64,000 nt of DNA from Pontimicrobium sp. SW4 (lineage in GTDB: Bacteria; Bacteroidota; Bacteroidia; Flavobacteriales; Flavobacteriaceae): positions 310,001-374,000 of the forward strand of contig NZ_CP157199.1 in NCBI RefSeq assembly GCF_039954625.1, in the 5' to 3' direction. The notes under the pieces are model-generated. The model was not told where the DNA came from, made no database searches, and was given only the letters and a program-made list of their open reading frames with translations. Positions within the stretch are counted from its first letter, which is position 1; every line of letters begins with the position of its first letter. A program made the position numbers and the translations under genes. Shown here piece after piece: positions 25,593-34,871 of this stretch.

Positions 25593-25997
25593 TTTTCAAC
25601 TCTAATGTATTTTTTTAAGATAGAAAGAATCCCTTTTTTACTTAATTAAGCATATATGGCTAGTTTTAATAGCAGTACAATCTTTATATGTGGCTAATTT
25701 ATATAATGCTATATTAAAAAGATAGGTGTATAAAAAGCTATAGTCCTATACAATAATCCTTTTAGAGGGTGAAAATTATTCTTCAAAATCATCTTTTAAT
25801 CACAAATTGAAAAGTCAGTTGTTTGCAATCATTTATACCTTTTAAGAAGCAGGTGATAAAAAATATGATTGATGCAAAATGCATGACAATTAAAGAATCA
25901 TGTCAATATTCTTTTTGATGTAAACAATTTGTCCTTAAGTATTTTAAACAAAACACATGGAAACAAAAAGCCATGATATAAATATTAAAAAGTAGTT
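25593..25997 (+). other. 405-bp intergenic region ahead of the DUF5916 gene
   Basis: No open frame of note. It holds a perfect hairpin AAAGAAT/ATTCTTT (25892-25914) followed by T5, which could act as a weak terminator or attenuator about 80 bp before the next ATG. A TGCA-AAA-TGCA palindrome (25873-25883) lies close by. No complete promoter pair could be assigned. Confidence 0.4.
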
Positions 25998-28253
25998 ATG
26001 ACATATAGTAATTCAATCAAATCTTTTAAAAAATTAACAGTAACAATTCTTCTTTTCTTTTTGTTTTGGATGCCTACAATGGCTCAGCAAGTAATTATTG
26101 GTCAAGAAAATGATAATTTTCCACCTCCAGAAACTCCCAATGAAATTGTAGCCACTAAAGCAAAAGGAGTTATTACCATTGATGGAAAGTTGAATGAAAC
26201 AGATTGGAAGAATGCGCCTATTATATCCAGTTTCTTTAAAATAGAACCTGTACAATCTAATAACTATAGGTATAAAACAGAAGTAAAACTCCTATATGAC
26301 GATAAAAACCTTTATGTTGGTGCTTTTTGTAAAGACTCATTAGGGCTTAAAGGAATTCGAGTTCAAGATTTAAGGCGTGATTTTGCTTTTGGAGAGAACG
26401 ATATTTTTGCTATTCAAATTGATGCGCAAAACACTAAGCAGTATGCGGTTTCTTTTCAGACAACACCATATGGTAACCAGCGAGACCTACAAAGTTTTAA
26501 CGATAGTTATACCGATAATGATTGGAATGCTCTTTGGTCAGTTAGGACTCAGCGTACCTCAGAAGGATATTATGCCGAATTTGCTATTCCCTTTAAATCT
26601 TTAAGGTACGATGAACCAAAAGAAGGAGAGCCAGTAAGTTGGGGGATTACGTTTTCTCGATTAGCACGTAGAGATTATGAACTAACAGTTTTTCCTAAAA
26701 TTCCACAAGCTTTTTCGCAATATAGAATGACCTATGCTGCTAAACTTACTGGGTTAGAAGTGCCTCCCCCTTCGGCAAATTTGCGTATTGAACCTTATAC
26801 TTTATATCAATTTGATGAAACCAAAAGCGGTACTAATGTGGTCGATTCTCATAATGATGTGAAAGTTGGTGGCGATGTAAAATGGGTAGTTTCTCCTAAT
26901 ACAGTAGTCGATTTAACTGTTAATACTGATTTTGCTCAAGCTGATGTGGATAGAGCTGTAAATAATTTAGAACGCTTTAATATCTTTTTTCCAGAACGCA
27001 GACAATTTTTTCTTGAAAACTCTGGGATTTGGGCCGGAGCTTCAGACAATGATATAATTCCTTTTTTTAGTAGGCAAATAGGTCTAGACGGAGGCTTTAA
27101 TGCTGAACCAGCTCCTATAGATGTTGGAGCGCGTTTTACTAATAGAGATGAAAATAAAACTTTGGCAGGTTTATATGTTCATCAAGGAGACACGGATGTA
27201 TCGGCTGCTGCAAATTTTGGAGTACTCCGTTATCTTCAAAATTATGGTAAAGAGAATAATGTAGGTGTTATGTTAACGCATCGATTAAACGAAAACAATA
27301 GTGCACTATCATTGGATAAAAACAACAATACCACTTTTACTATAGACGGATTAATTCGTCCTAAAGCAGAATGGACACTTTCTTATTTAATGTCTACATC
27401 CAAAGATGAGGCATCTAATAAATGGGGTTATTCAGGTACTGTTTTTGCAGGGTATAGTACCAATAAAATGTATTGGGGTTGGAAATCTAATTTTGTAAGT
27501 AATAATTATAACCCAGCTATGGGTTTTGTTTATCAAAACAATGTTATACAACACAATCCAGGAGGTTACTTTATATTGCGTCCCAAGTCTATGCCATGGA
27601 TACGTCGTTGGGACCCAGGTGTTTTTGTAAAATATTATCATGACTTCAATAACCCCAAAAATTTCCAACAAGCTAGCTTGTACTTATTTCCTATTTATAT
27701 TTTCTTTAAAGACAATAGCTTTGTAGAATATGCTGTAACTCCTACATGGCAGAATATTAACTTTGATTTTGCTCCTTTAGGACTTTCCATTGCAAAAGAT
27801 CAGTACTATTACACAAGACAATTTGTTCGCTATAATTCTGATAGGTCTAAAAAAATGTCTTTATCTGGTAAATTTGAGTGGGGTAAGTTTTATAATGGAA
27901 AAAGGAAATCTCTATCGGTAGGGACTCGCTATGCTCCGATTCCTCATTTCTCTCTTTCTTTAGATTACGTATACAACGATTTAAAAAATATAGGGATAGA
28001 AGAAAAAAAGTTAGAAACCAATTTATATACAGGTAGTTTAAGATTAGCACTAAACCCTAGAGTGCAATTGTCAACGTTTTACCAACACAATTCTTTTACA
28101 AATCAAGGTAGGTGGAACGCCCGATTTAGTTGGGAATATAAGCCCAATTCTTTCATCTATATGGTTTATAACGATACACAAGATAATAGTTTAGACCCAG
28201 TGCAGAATAATAGACAGTTTATAGGGAAACTTACTTTTTTAAAACAGTTTTAG
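25998..28253 (+). CDS. DUF5916 outer-membrane protein with CBM9-like N-terminal domain
   Basis: 751 residues. Signal peptide ends TMAQQ (about 29). Residues 50-235 are a CBM9-like beta-sandwich (ITIDGKLNETDW, LYDDKNLYVGAF, NDIFAIQID). The rest is a DUF5916 beta-barrel (VDLTVNTDFAQADVDRAVNN, FFPERRQFFLENSG) ending in the strand QFIGKLTFLKQF with terminal Phe, as in outer-membrane barrels. The function is not known; uptake or anchoring of a carbohydrate or other ligand at the cell surface is possible. Confidence 0.85.
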   Translation: MTYSNSIKSFKKLTVTILLFFLFWMPTMAQQVIIGQENDNFPPPETPNEIVATKAKGVITIDGKLNETDWKNAPIISSFFKIEPVQSNNYRYKTEVKLLYDDKNLYVGAFCKDSLGLKGIRVQDLRRDFAFGENDIFAIQIDAQNTKQYAVSFQTTPYGNQRDLQSFNDSYTDNDWNALWSVRTQRTSEGYYAEFAIPFKSLRYDEPKEGEPVSWGITFSRLARRDYELTVFPKIPQAFSQYRMTYAAKLTGLEVPPPSANLRIEPYTLYQFDETKSGTNVVDSHNDVKVGGDVKWVVSPNTVVDLTVNTDFAQADVDRAVNNLERFNIFFPERRQFFLENSGIWAGASDNDIIPFFSRQIGLDGGFNAEPAPIDVGARFTNRDENKTLAGLYVHQGDTDVSAAANFGVLRYLQNYGKENNVGVMLTHRLNENNSALSLDKNNNTTFTIDGLIRPKAEWTLSYLMSTSKDEASNKWGYSGTVFAGYSTNKMYWGWKSNFVSNNYNPAMGFVYQNNVIQHNPGGYFILRPKSMPWIRRWDPGVFVKYYHDFNNPKNFQQASLYLFPIYIFFKDNSFVEYAVTPTWQNINFDFAPLGLSIAKDQYYYTRQFVRYNSDRSKKMSLSGKFEWGKFYNGKRKSLSVGTRYAPIPHFSLSLDYVYNDLKNIGIEEKKLETNLYTGSLRLALNPRVQLSTFYQHNSFTNQGRWNARFSWEYKPNSFIYMVYNDTQDNSLDPVQNNRQFIGKLTFLKQF

Positions 28254-28312
28254 AATGTTGATAAATAAGGGTTTTTTATTTTTCTTGGATTATTTGTGAT
28301 TTTTATTTCTAT

Positions 28313-28355
28313 GGAAAATTCCAATAAATAGATTTGTTGTTTATTGGAATTTTCC
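28313..28355. other. Perfect 16-bp inverted repeat after the DUF5916 gene
   Basis: GGAAAATTCCAATAAA (28313-28328) pairs with TTTATTGGAATTTTCC (28340-28355) over an 11-nt loop. It lies 60 bp after the stop. No T-run follows on either strand, so it is not a classic terminator; an mRNA 3' stabiliser or protein site is possible. Confidence 0.55.
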
Positions 28356-28457
28356 CATAACATTCTAGAATTATTATTCTTTATATTTGGCATTATTATA
28401 ACAGCTACTTTAATGGCTATTCGTCCTATTATTAAATGTATGTATCTAAAATATTAA
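28344..28457 (+). CDS. Possible 37-residue membrane peptide
   Basis: A short frame opening with TTG and ending TAA 3 bp before the next ATG. It encodes one strong hydrophobic helix (ILELLFFIFGIIITATLMAI) followed by a basic tail (IRPIIKCMYLKY), the positive-inside layout of small membrane peptides. There is no ATG before residue 24 and the start overlaps the 16-bp inverted repeat, so it may be chance or a remnant. Close spacing to the next gene is the main support. Confidence 0.3.
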   Translation: MEFSHNILELLFFIFGIIITATLMAIRPIIKCMYLKY

Positions 28458-28460
28458 GTA

Positions 28461-28913
28461 ATGAAAAATAGAACTGTATTATTCCTTTTCCTTCTTGTTT
28501 TACTTCCAAAGAATACTTTTGGTCAAAAAAAGATCACTTGGAAAAATATGTTAGATGTATATGCTAATGAGTTTCGTCTCACCGAAAAAAATCCTACATC
28601 TACAATTAATGAAAAGGCAATGACGATGGGAGATATTGAAAATAAAAGAATAACGATTGTTGGATATTTTTTGGATTTAGATCCAGATGGGGAATGGTTT
28701 GTTCTTTCAAAAAACCCTTTTGCAACCTGTTTCTTTTGTGGTAAGGCTGGTCCAGAAACTGTGTTGGAATTATTAGGATTTAAAAATGAAAAAAAGAAAT
28801 TTAAATCAGATGACACGGTAGAGGTAACAGGAGTATTCAATCCTATTTATGATTTAGAAGGTAAATTAAACTTTGTTTTAGAAAACGTAAGTATAAAACA
28901 TACAAATAAATAA
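28461..28913 (+). CDS. Secreted CFFCG-motif protein, OB-fold-like
   Basis: 150 residues with a signal peptide ending NTFGQ. The core shows IENKRITIVGYFLDLDPDG, the motif C90-F-F-C93-GKAGPETV and VEVTGVFNPIYD. This layout matches a Bacteroidota family of periplasmic proteins with CFFCGGAGPETV, whose role is not established; CxxC suggests metal binding or redox. A bidirectional terminator separates it from ssb. Confidence 0.72.
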   Translation: MKNRTVLFLFLLVLLPKNTFGQKKITWKNMLDVYANEFRLTEKNPTSTINEKAMTMGDIENKRITIVGYFLDLDPDGEWFVLSKNPFATCFFCGKAGPETVLELLGFKNEKKKFKSDDTVEVTGVFNPIYDLEGKLNFVLENVSIKHTNK

Positions 28914-28942
28914 AAAGCTGCCTAAATTAGGACAGCTTTTTA
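28911..28942. terminator. Bidirectional terminator between the CFFCG gene and ssb
   Basis: AAAAAGCTG (28912-28920) pairs with CAGCTTTTT (28933-28941), with an inner CCTAAATTAGG stem. It has A-rich and T-rich flanks and serves both convergent genes. Confidence 0.8.
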
Positions 28943-28966
28943 TTCTTTATCACAGATGATATTTTG

Positions 28967-29302
28967 TTATTTGCCACCTAACATTAATAATTCATTACAA
29001 ACTACCTCTGTAATGTATCGTTTATTTCCATCTTTGTCATCATAACTTCTTGAGGTTAATTTACCTTCTATAGCAACTTCTTTTCCTTTGGTAACATATT
29101 TCTCGATGATTTGAGCTGTTTTTCCCCAGGCAACAACGTTGTGCCACTGCGTATCTGTAATTTTTTCACCAGTTGCATTTTTGTAGCTTTCGTTGGTTGC
29201 GATTGCGAATTTTGCTAATGTTTTTCCTGAGTCTAGATTGATAATTTCTGGGTCGTTCCCAAGGTTTCCAATCAACTGTACTTTGTTTCTTAATGAGTTC
29301 AT
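28967..29302 (-). CDS. ssb: Single-stranded DNA-binding protein, short form
   Basis: 111 residues, one OB domain: LRNKVQLIGNLGNDPE, ATNESYKN, TQWHNVVAWGK, KGKEVAIEGKL and YITEVVC. It lacks the disordered linker and acidic DDDxPF tail of the replicative SSB, so it should not recruit the usual partners. It is probably a second SSB used in recombination, competence or stress. Decamer repeats lie upstream. Confidence 0.85.
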   Translation of the reverse strand: MNSLRNKVQLIGNLGNDPEIINLDSGKTLAKFAIATNESYKNATGEKITDTQWHNVVAWGKTAQIIEKYVTKGKEVAIEGKLTSRSYDDKDGNKRYITEVVCNELLMLGGK

Positions 29303-29410
29303 AATTTTAAATTTTTTGTGTTAAACAGTTAATACTATCGAGTTCTTATGTTTCGACACTGCAAAGATGCGACGCTATCAAAGTATTAGTCGGTTATTAC
29401 GCATTTAAAC

Positions 29411-29444
29411 TCGTTTGTAAATGTTTGTAGTCGTTTGTAAACGA
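29411..29444. promoter_or_regulatory. Three helically phased TCGTTTGTAA decamers
   Basis: TCGTTTGTAA (29411), ATGTTTGTAG (29421) and TCGTTTGTAA (29431) repeat without gap at 10-bp period. The last unit with the following ACGA forms the palindrome TCGTTT-GT-AAACGA (29431-29444). It lies between ssb and the DinB-like gene, a likely regulatory site for one or both. Confidence 0.5.
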
Positions 29445-29467
29445 ATAATTTTTATTATATTAGCCTT

Positions 29468-29992
29468 ATGGAATATAGTATTGATAAGGCTTTAGAGATT
29501 TTAGAACGCACACCAAAGATTTTAAAATCATATTTAGAGAATTTATCCGATGAATGGATTTTTTGTAATGAAGGTGATGAAACTTGGAGTGCATTCGATA
29601 TCGTTGGACATTTAATTCATGGTGAAAAAACCGATTGGATACCTCGTTTAAAAATTGTTTTAAATGATTCCGAAAACAAAACCTTTGAACCTTACGATAG
29701 GTTTGCGCAGTTTGAAGAATCGAAAGGAAAATCTGCAAGACAATTGCTAGAGGAATTTTCAAATCTTAGACAACAAAATATAAAGTTCTTAAAGTCTATA
29801 AATATATCTGAAGCAGATTTCAATGAAAAAGCATTTCATCCATCACTTGGTGAAGTAACACTTAAAAACTTATTAGCTACTTGGGTGACACACGACCTTG
29901 GTCATATTGCACAAATCTCAAGAGTAATGGCTAAGCAATATAAAGATGAGGTCGGACCTTGGATAGAATATATTTCGATTTTAAATAAATAG
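29468..29992 (+). CDS. DinB/YfiT-family putative metalloenzyme
   Basis: 174 residues in a four-helix bundle. The metal triad is H48, H142 and H146 (DIVGHLIH and WVTHDLGHIAQ). This family includes thiol-dependent transferases and DinB-like proteins of unknown role. It is 1 bp before the arginase-family gene, so the two are probably co-transcribed. Confidence 0.82.
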   Translation: MEYSIDKALEILERTPKILKSYLENLSDEWIFCNEGDETWSAFDIVGHLIHGEKTDWIPRLKIVLNDSENKTFEPYDRFAQFEESKGKSARQLLEEFSNLRQQNIKFLKSINISEADFNEKAFHPSLGEVTLKNLLATWVTHDLGHIAQISRVMAKQYKDEVGPWIEYISILNK

Positions 29993-29993
29993 T

Positions 29994-30788
29994 ATGCTTA
30001 AATTAATAGGAATACCTTACGATGCTAATTCTTCTTATTTAAGAGGTCCAGCTTTAGCTCCAAAATACATTAGGTTAATGGATCAAGAAGGTTCAGCAAA
30101 TAAATTTTGTGAATTTGGTAACGAAATAATTGAAGGTAAAAATTATACAGACTGTGGTGATATAGAATTTACTGAAATTGATGCCGCTTTTGCTTATAAA
30201 AAAATAAAGAAGACTATAAGCAAACAATTAGAGGATGGAAGTAAAGTCATTAGTTTAGGCGGCGATCATTCTATCTCCTTTCCTGTGATTGAAGCATTTT
30301 CAGAAAAATATTCAAAACTTAATGTGCTCCATTTTGATGCACATGCCGATTTGTATGATAATTTTGAGAACAACCCCTATTCGCATGCGTCACCATTTGC
30401 AAGACTCATGGAAAAAGGCGTGTTAAATTCGCTAACCCAAGTGGGTATTAGAACATTTAATACGCATCAAAAAGAACAAGCTGAACGTTTTGATGTTAAG
30501 GTTATTGAAATGAAAGATTTTAATATGGAGTTTATTAATTCGTTAGAAACACCTTTGTATATTTCATTAGATATTGATGTACTAGATCCAGCATATGCTC
30601 CTGGAATTTCCCATCATGAACCTGGAGGAATGACTACAAGACAATTAATAGATTGTATACAGCGAATAAAGACACCTATTGTTGGAGCAGATATTGTGGA
30701 GTTAAACCCAAAAAGAGATGTTAACAATATGACTGCCATGGTAGCTTATAAATTATTTAAGGAATTAGCTTCTAAAATGCTCGATTAA
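29994..30788 (+). CDS. Arginase/agmatinase-family ureohydrolase
   Basis: 264 residues. Manganese ligands are H92 in GGDHS, D115, H117 and D119 in DAHAD, and D193 and D195 in SLDIDVLDP. It hydrolyses a guanidino compound (arginine, agmatine or formiminoglutamate). The short N terminus without the agmatinase extension leaves the substrate open. It is coupled to the DinB-like gene upstream (1 bp) and followed after 11 bp by a zinc-ribbon protein. Confidence 0.82.
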   Translation: MLKLIGIPYDANSSYLRGPALAPKYIRLMDQEGSANKFCEFGNEIIEGKNYTDCGDIEFTEIDAAFAYKKIKKTISKQLEDGSKVISLGGDHSISFPVIEAFSEKYSKLNVLHFDAHADLYDNFENNPYSHASPFARLMEKGVLNSLTQVGIRTFNTHQKEQAERFDVKVIEMKDFNMEFINSLETPLYISLDIDVLDPAYAPGISHHEPGGMTTRQLIDCIQRIKTPIVGADIVELNPKRDVNNMTAMVAYKLFKELASKMLD

Positions 30789-30799
30789 ATTTTTAAATT

Positions 30800-31150
30800 A
30801 TGAAAAGAGAATGTCCAGAATGTGGTGACAAGATTGTTGGTCGTGTAGACAAGAAGTTCTGTAGTGATGCTTGCAGAAACTCTTACAACAACAGAGTTAA
30901 TAAGGATAGCAAGAACTTAATACGTAATACAAACAATAGGTTACGTAAAAATTACAGAATTCTTGAAGATCTTAATCCTGATCAAAAAACGAGAACTTCA
31001 CGGGCTAAACTGATAGAAAAGGGATTTGATTTCAATTATTTTACAAGTATTTACACAACCAAAGCAGGAGCTATTTATTACTTTGTGTATGACCAAGGTT
31101 ATTTACCTTTGGAGAATGACTATTATGCTTTGGTAAAACGTGATTCTTAG
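30800..31150 (+). CDS. DUF2116-type zinc-ribbon protein
   Basis: 116 residues. An N-terminal zinc ribbon C5-PEC8 ... FC21-SDAC25 (CPEC, KFCSDACR) is followed by a basic helical region rich in Asn and Arg (NNRVNKDSKNL). It is probably a nucleic-acid-binding protein; the exact role is unknown. It likely belongs to the operon of the arginase-family gene. Confidence 0.75.
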   Translation: MKRECPECGDKIVGRVDKKFCSDACRNSYNNRVNKDSKNLIRNTNNRLRKNYRILEDLNPDQKTRTSRAKLIEKGFDFNYFTSIYTTKAGAIYYFVYDQGYLPLENDYYALVKRDS

Positions 31151-31208
31151 ATTTTGTAACATTACTTAAGATTTTTGCACTAATATATTACACTAAAAAC
31201 CCATCAAT

Positions 31209-31916
31209 ATGCTATTGCTTTCTTCAAATGAAATGATGATAATCATCCCACTAATAATTGTACTTGTTGGTACAATTATATTTCTGTCTTATTATTTTTC
31301 TAGAAAGCAAGTTGTTTTAAGGAACTTATCTAAAATTCCTTTGAAACCTGCTACAGGTTTAAAAACTAGCGAACTCACAAAAGTAAGTGGTAAAGCATTA
31401 CATGTTAAAGAACCTTTAATAGCACCATTAAGCGGAAGAAAATGTGTGTTTTATACTATTAAAATTGAAAAACGAGTAAGTACAGGAAAAAGTTCACATT
31501 GGAAAACTGTGATTGATGAAGAAAAAACGCAAGAATTCTTTATAGATAGTAACGGAGACTTTGTTATAGTGAGACCTTCGCAATCACCAAAAAATTATTT
31601 AAGTTATCTAGTAAAAGATAAAAGAACATCTTCTGGAGCTTTTAACGACCCAACACCTGAGTTTGAATCGCTTTTAAAAAGCTATAATATTGACCCTCTT
31701 AATTTTTTAGGGTTTAATAAATCACTTCGTTACAAGGAAGGCGTTATTGAAATTGGCGAGCAAATTACGGTTGCTGGTATTGCTAAATGGAAAACATTAA
31801 ACGAACCAATACCTGACTACCATTATTCCAAAATTGCTGAACTTGTAAGCGAAGGAAAAGAAAAATTAATAATTACTGATATTCCACAGAAGAATGAAAA
31901 AAGAAGTAGATTTTAA
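31209..31916 (+). CDS. Membrane-anchored GIDE-domain-like protein
   Basis: 235 residues. One N-terminal membrane helix (about 10-30, IIPLIIVLVGTIIFLSYYF) is followed by a soluble part whose PLIAPLSGRKCVFYTIKIEKR resembles the GIDE domain found in mitochondrial MUL1-type proteins and in bacterial membrane proteins. No RING domain is present. The bacterial function is unknown. It is convergent with the CBS gene, 1 bp between stops. Confidence 0.6.
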   Translation: MLLLSSNEMMIIIPLIIVLVGTIIFLSYYFSRKQVVLRNLSKIPLKPATGLKTSELTKVSGKALHVKEPLIAPLSGRKCVFYTIKIEKRVSTGKSSHWKTVIDEEKTQEFFIDSNGDFVIVRPSQSPKNYLSYLVKDKRTSSGAFNDPTPEFESLLKSYNIDPLNFLGFNKSLRYKEGVIEIGEQITVAGIAKWKTLNEPIPDYHYSKIAELVSEGKEKLIITDIPQKNEKRSRF

Positions 31917-31917
31917 A

Positions 31918-32382
31918 TTATTTCCAATTGTGCCCTTTAAGTTTAAGAGCTGCTTTTAAAATATCTTTCTGACTAATTTGACCAATTAACCTTCCATTTT
32001 CAACAATAGGAAAGCGTCGTCTTTTAGAATCTAAAAATTTACTTGCTGCGTCAAAAATATTCATATTACCATCAATGGTTTCAACATTAATTGCCATATG
32101 CTTTTCAACCGAACTGTTACTTAAAGGCATATTATAATATCTACTTTCGCTAATCTGTTTAATACAATCACCTTCTGATATAATACCAATTAACTCATTG
32201 TTGTTATTCACAACTGGACCACCAGAAATTCTATTTTTTATAAGCGAATCAATAACCTCTTCAACAGATTGCTCTGGTTTAAATGTAATTAGATTCGTAG
32301 TCATGTAATCTTTAACTTTTATAGGAGATATTTCAACTTCTTGTTGCATCCTCCGCGAGCCTTGAAAGCTTTTAATTCCCAT
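31918..32382 (-). CDS. CBS-domain pair protein
   Basis: 154 residues consisting of two CBS domains (about 20-80 and 90-150): VKDYMTTNLITFKP, NNELIGIISEGDC, VEKHMAINVETID and NGRLIGQISQKDIL. CBS pairs bind adenine nucleotides and act as energy sensors or regulators of partner proteins. No partner is seen beside it. The N-terminal 20 residues (IKSFQGSRRMQQE) are basic. Confidence 0.85.
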   Translation of the reverse strand: MGIKSFQGSRRMQQEVEISPIKVKDYMTTNLITFKPEQSVEEVIDSLIKNRISGGPVVNNNNELIGIISEGDCIKQISESRYYNMPLSNSSVEKHMAINVETIDGNMNIFDAASKFLDSKRRRFPIVENGRLIGQISQKDILKAALKLKGHNWK

Positions 32383-32482
32383 AATATTTGTATTTAGTGT
32401 TGTCTTATAAGTTACTAATTTTTTGCGACTTACTCTAAATGGATTTTTACTACATTTATAAAAACTAAGTAATCTTCCTAAT

Positions 32483-34804
32483 ATGATAAAAAAAGCAATA
32501 GCATTATTGTTATTAATTGTTGCTGTATACTGGAGCTATTCAGCAATGATACCTTCAAAAATATCTGATTTAAATACTGATAAGGATGAGTTTTCAACCG
32601 AACGAGCGTTAATTCATCTAAAAGAAATTACCAAAGCACCACATTATGTTGGAAGTGACGAACATGAAAACGTAAGAAACTATATAGTTAGTGAGTTAGA
32701 AGCACTTGGACTAGATGTGGAAATTCAGGAAAGTTTTTCTATGAGAGAATGGGGAAACTTATCTAAGCCTAAAAACATTATTGCGAAAATAAAAGGAAGT
32801 GATAATACGAAAGCATTATTGTTATTATCTCATTACGATAGTGCACCACAAGCATCACTAGGAGCTAGTGATGCAGGTTCGGGAGTGGTTACAATTCTAG
32901 AAAGTTTAAGGGCATATTTAAATAGTGGAAAACAACCAAAAAACGATATTATAATTGTTATTACTGATGCTGAAGAGCTAGGACTTAATGGTGCAGATAT
33001 TTTTGTAAATAAGCATCGATGGGCAAAAGATGTTGGTTTAGTGCTGAATTTTGAAGCTAGAGGAAGTGGAGGGCCAGCTGTAATGTGGCCAGAAACCAAT
33101 GGAGGAAATGCGAAACTTGTAGATGAGTTTGTTCAAGCAAATCCATCGTATCCTGTTGCTTATTCGTTAATTTATAGTATTTATAAGCTATTACCAAATG
33201 ATACTGATGCCACGCGATTTCGAGAAGACGGCGATATTGAAAGCTTTAATTTTGCATTTATAGATGACCATTACGATTACCACACAGCTAACGATTCTTT
33301 TGAGCGATTAGATAGAAATACACTTGAGCATCAAGGTTCTTATTTAATGCCATTGTTAAGTCATTTTTCGAATGCAGATTTAAGCAATCTAAAAAGTACA
33401 GAAGACAAAATCTATTTTAATGTGCCATTATTTAAAACTGTAGCTTACGACTATGCATTAATATGGCCAATGTTTTTTGTGGCATTAATAATATTTGTTG
33501 TTCTTCTATTATTCGGGTTTAAGAATGGTAAACTAGCTATAGCTGATGTTTTTAAAGGTTTCATACCTCTAATCGGTTCAATTATTAGCTGTTTAGTTGT
33601 TGGATTTATTCTCTGGGAGATTATTAAATTTTTGAATCCTCAATATTATGAAATGTTGCATAAGTTTACCTATAACGGTTACACATACATTGCAACGTTT
33701 AGTTTAATAGCGATTGGTATTTGTGCGAGTGTTTATAACAAATATTATAAAGAAGACAATACTGCTAGTTTATTAGTAGCACCAATTTTTATATGGCTAA
33801 TAATATGTGCTCTAGTAGGGCAGTACTTAAAAGGTGCTAGCTTTTTTATAATTCCAGTGTATTTTGCATTAATTAGCTTGTTTGTTCTTATAAAACAGAA
33901 AAAACCAAGTTTATTATTAATGGCTATTTTGTGTTTTCCGTTGTTGTTTATTTTTAGTCCGTTTATAAAGCTTTTTCCAGTAGCATTAGGGTTTTTTATG
34001 AAGATTGGAGCTGTTTCAATTACAGTTAAACTAGTGTCCATGTTGCTTATTGCTTTAATTTTTGGACTAATGATATCGGTATTCGGATTCTTTAAGCATA
34101 AAAAGCGTTTAGCTTATGTGCTATTTTTTATTGCATTTTGTTTTTTAATTTCCGCACAGTTTAAATCTGGTTTTAATGAAGAACGACCTAAACCAAACAG
34201 TTTAGTATATGTTTTAAATGCAGATACTAATGCGGCTAATTGGGCGACGTATGATAAGAAACTCGATGCATGGACAAAGAATTTTATAGATAATGAGGCT
34301 GATTCTAGTAGAGAGGATAATACATTTAGTAGTAAGTATAACTCAGGATTTACCTATATAAAAAATACTGACGTTAAGTCAATACCACAGTCTAAAATCA
34401 CTATTTACAAGGATACTATAATTGATGATTTGCGATATATTAATATGTCTATTGTCCAGCAAAGACAAATCAATAGGTTTGATTTATATGCAAACAAAGA
34501 GGTGATGTTTAAAGATTTTGAAGTAAATGGTGTTGAAGTACCTAAAGGAAAACCAGAAGGGTTAGCTTTCGAAAATAGAAGAAGTACTAGGTTACTTAGC
34601 TATTATGTGTCTGATAACGATTCTTTAAATTTGAATTTTACAGTTCCTAAAGATCAAAAAACACAATTTAAAATTTATGAATCCTCTTTTGATTTATTGT
34701 CAAATGAACTGTTTAGCGTCCCTGAAAGAACTAAAGGAATGATACCAAAACCTTTCATTTTGAACGATGCAATTATAGTTACAAAAACTATTGATATTAA
34801 CTAA
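32483..34804 (+). CDS. Membrane-bound M28 zinc aminopeptidase
   Basis: 773 residues. One N-terminal helix, then the M28 peptidase domain (about 45-300) with zinc ligands in LSHYDSAP, GASDAGSGV, TDAEELG, NFEARGSGG and YDYHTANDS. Residues about 320-560 hold eight or more membrane helices, and a soluble beta-rich domain closes the protein. This layout matches Bacteroidota relatives of the vacuolar Pff1-like M28 peptidases. It is probably an aminopeptidase at the periplasmic face. Confidence 0.85.
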   Translation: MIKKAIALLLLIVAVYWSYSAMIPSKISDLNTDKDEFSTERALIHLKEITKAPHYVGSDEHENVRNYIVSELEALGLDVEIQESFSMREWGNLSKPKNIIAKIKGSDNTKALLLLSHYDSAPQASLGASDAGSGVVTILESLRAYLNSGKQPKNDIIIVITDAEELGLNGADIFVNKHRWAKDVGLVLNFEARGSGGPAVMWPETNGGNAKLVDEFVQANPSYPVAYSLIYSIYKLLPNDTDATRFREDGDIESFNFAFIDDHYDYHTANDSFERLDRNTLEHQGSYLMPLLSHFSNADLSNLKSTEDKIYFNVPLFKTVAYDYALIWPMFFVALIIFVVLLLFGFKNGKLAIADVFKGFIPLIGSIISCLVVGFILWEIIKFLNPQYYEMLHKFTYNGYTYIATFSLIAIGICASVYNKYYKEDNTASLLVAPIFIWLIICALVGQYLKGASFFIIPVYFALISLFVLIKQKKPSLLLMAILCFPLLFIFSPFIKLFPVALGFFMKIGAVSITVKLVSMLLIALIFGLMISVFGFFKHKKRLAYVLFFIAFCFLISAQFKSGFNEERPKPNSLVYVLNADTNAANWATYDKKLDAWTKNFIDNEADSSREDNTFSSKYNSGFTYIKNTDVKSIPQSKITIYKDTIIDDLRYINMSIVQQRQINRFDLYANKEVMFKDFEVNGVEVPKGKPEGLAFENRRSTRLLSYYVSDNDSLNLNFTVPKDQKTQFKIYESSFDLLSNELFSVPERTKGMIPKPFILNDAIIVTKTIDIN

Positions 34805-34826
34805 AATTTAGTCTTTGGCATTACTA

Positions 34827-34852
34827 TTGTTCCACTTAATTGTTTAGTTTTG
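34827..34852 (+). promoter_or_regulatory. Candidate promoter of the TPR gene
   Basis: TAGTTTTG (34845-34852) is a full TAnnTTTG match. TTG at 34827-34829 is 15 bp upstream, a little close for a -33 element. Confidence 0.4.
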
Positions 34853-34871
34853 AACCCTTAAATAATTACAC

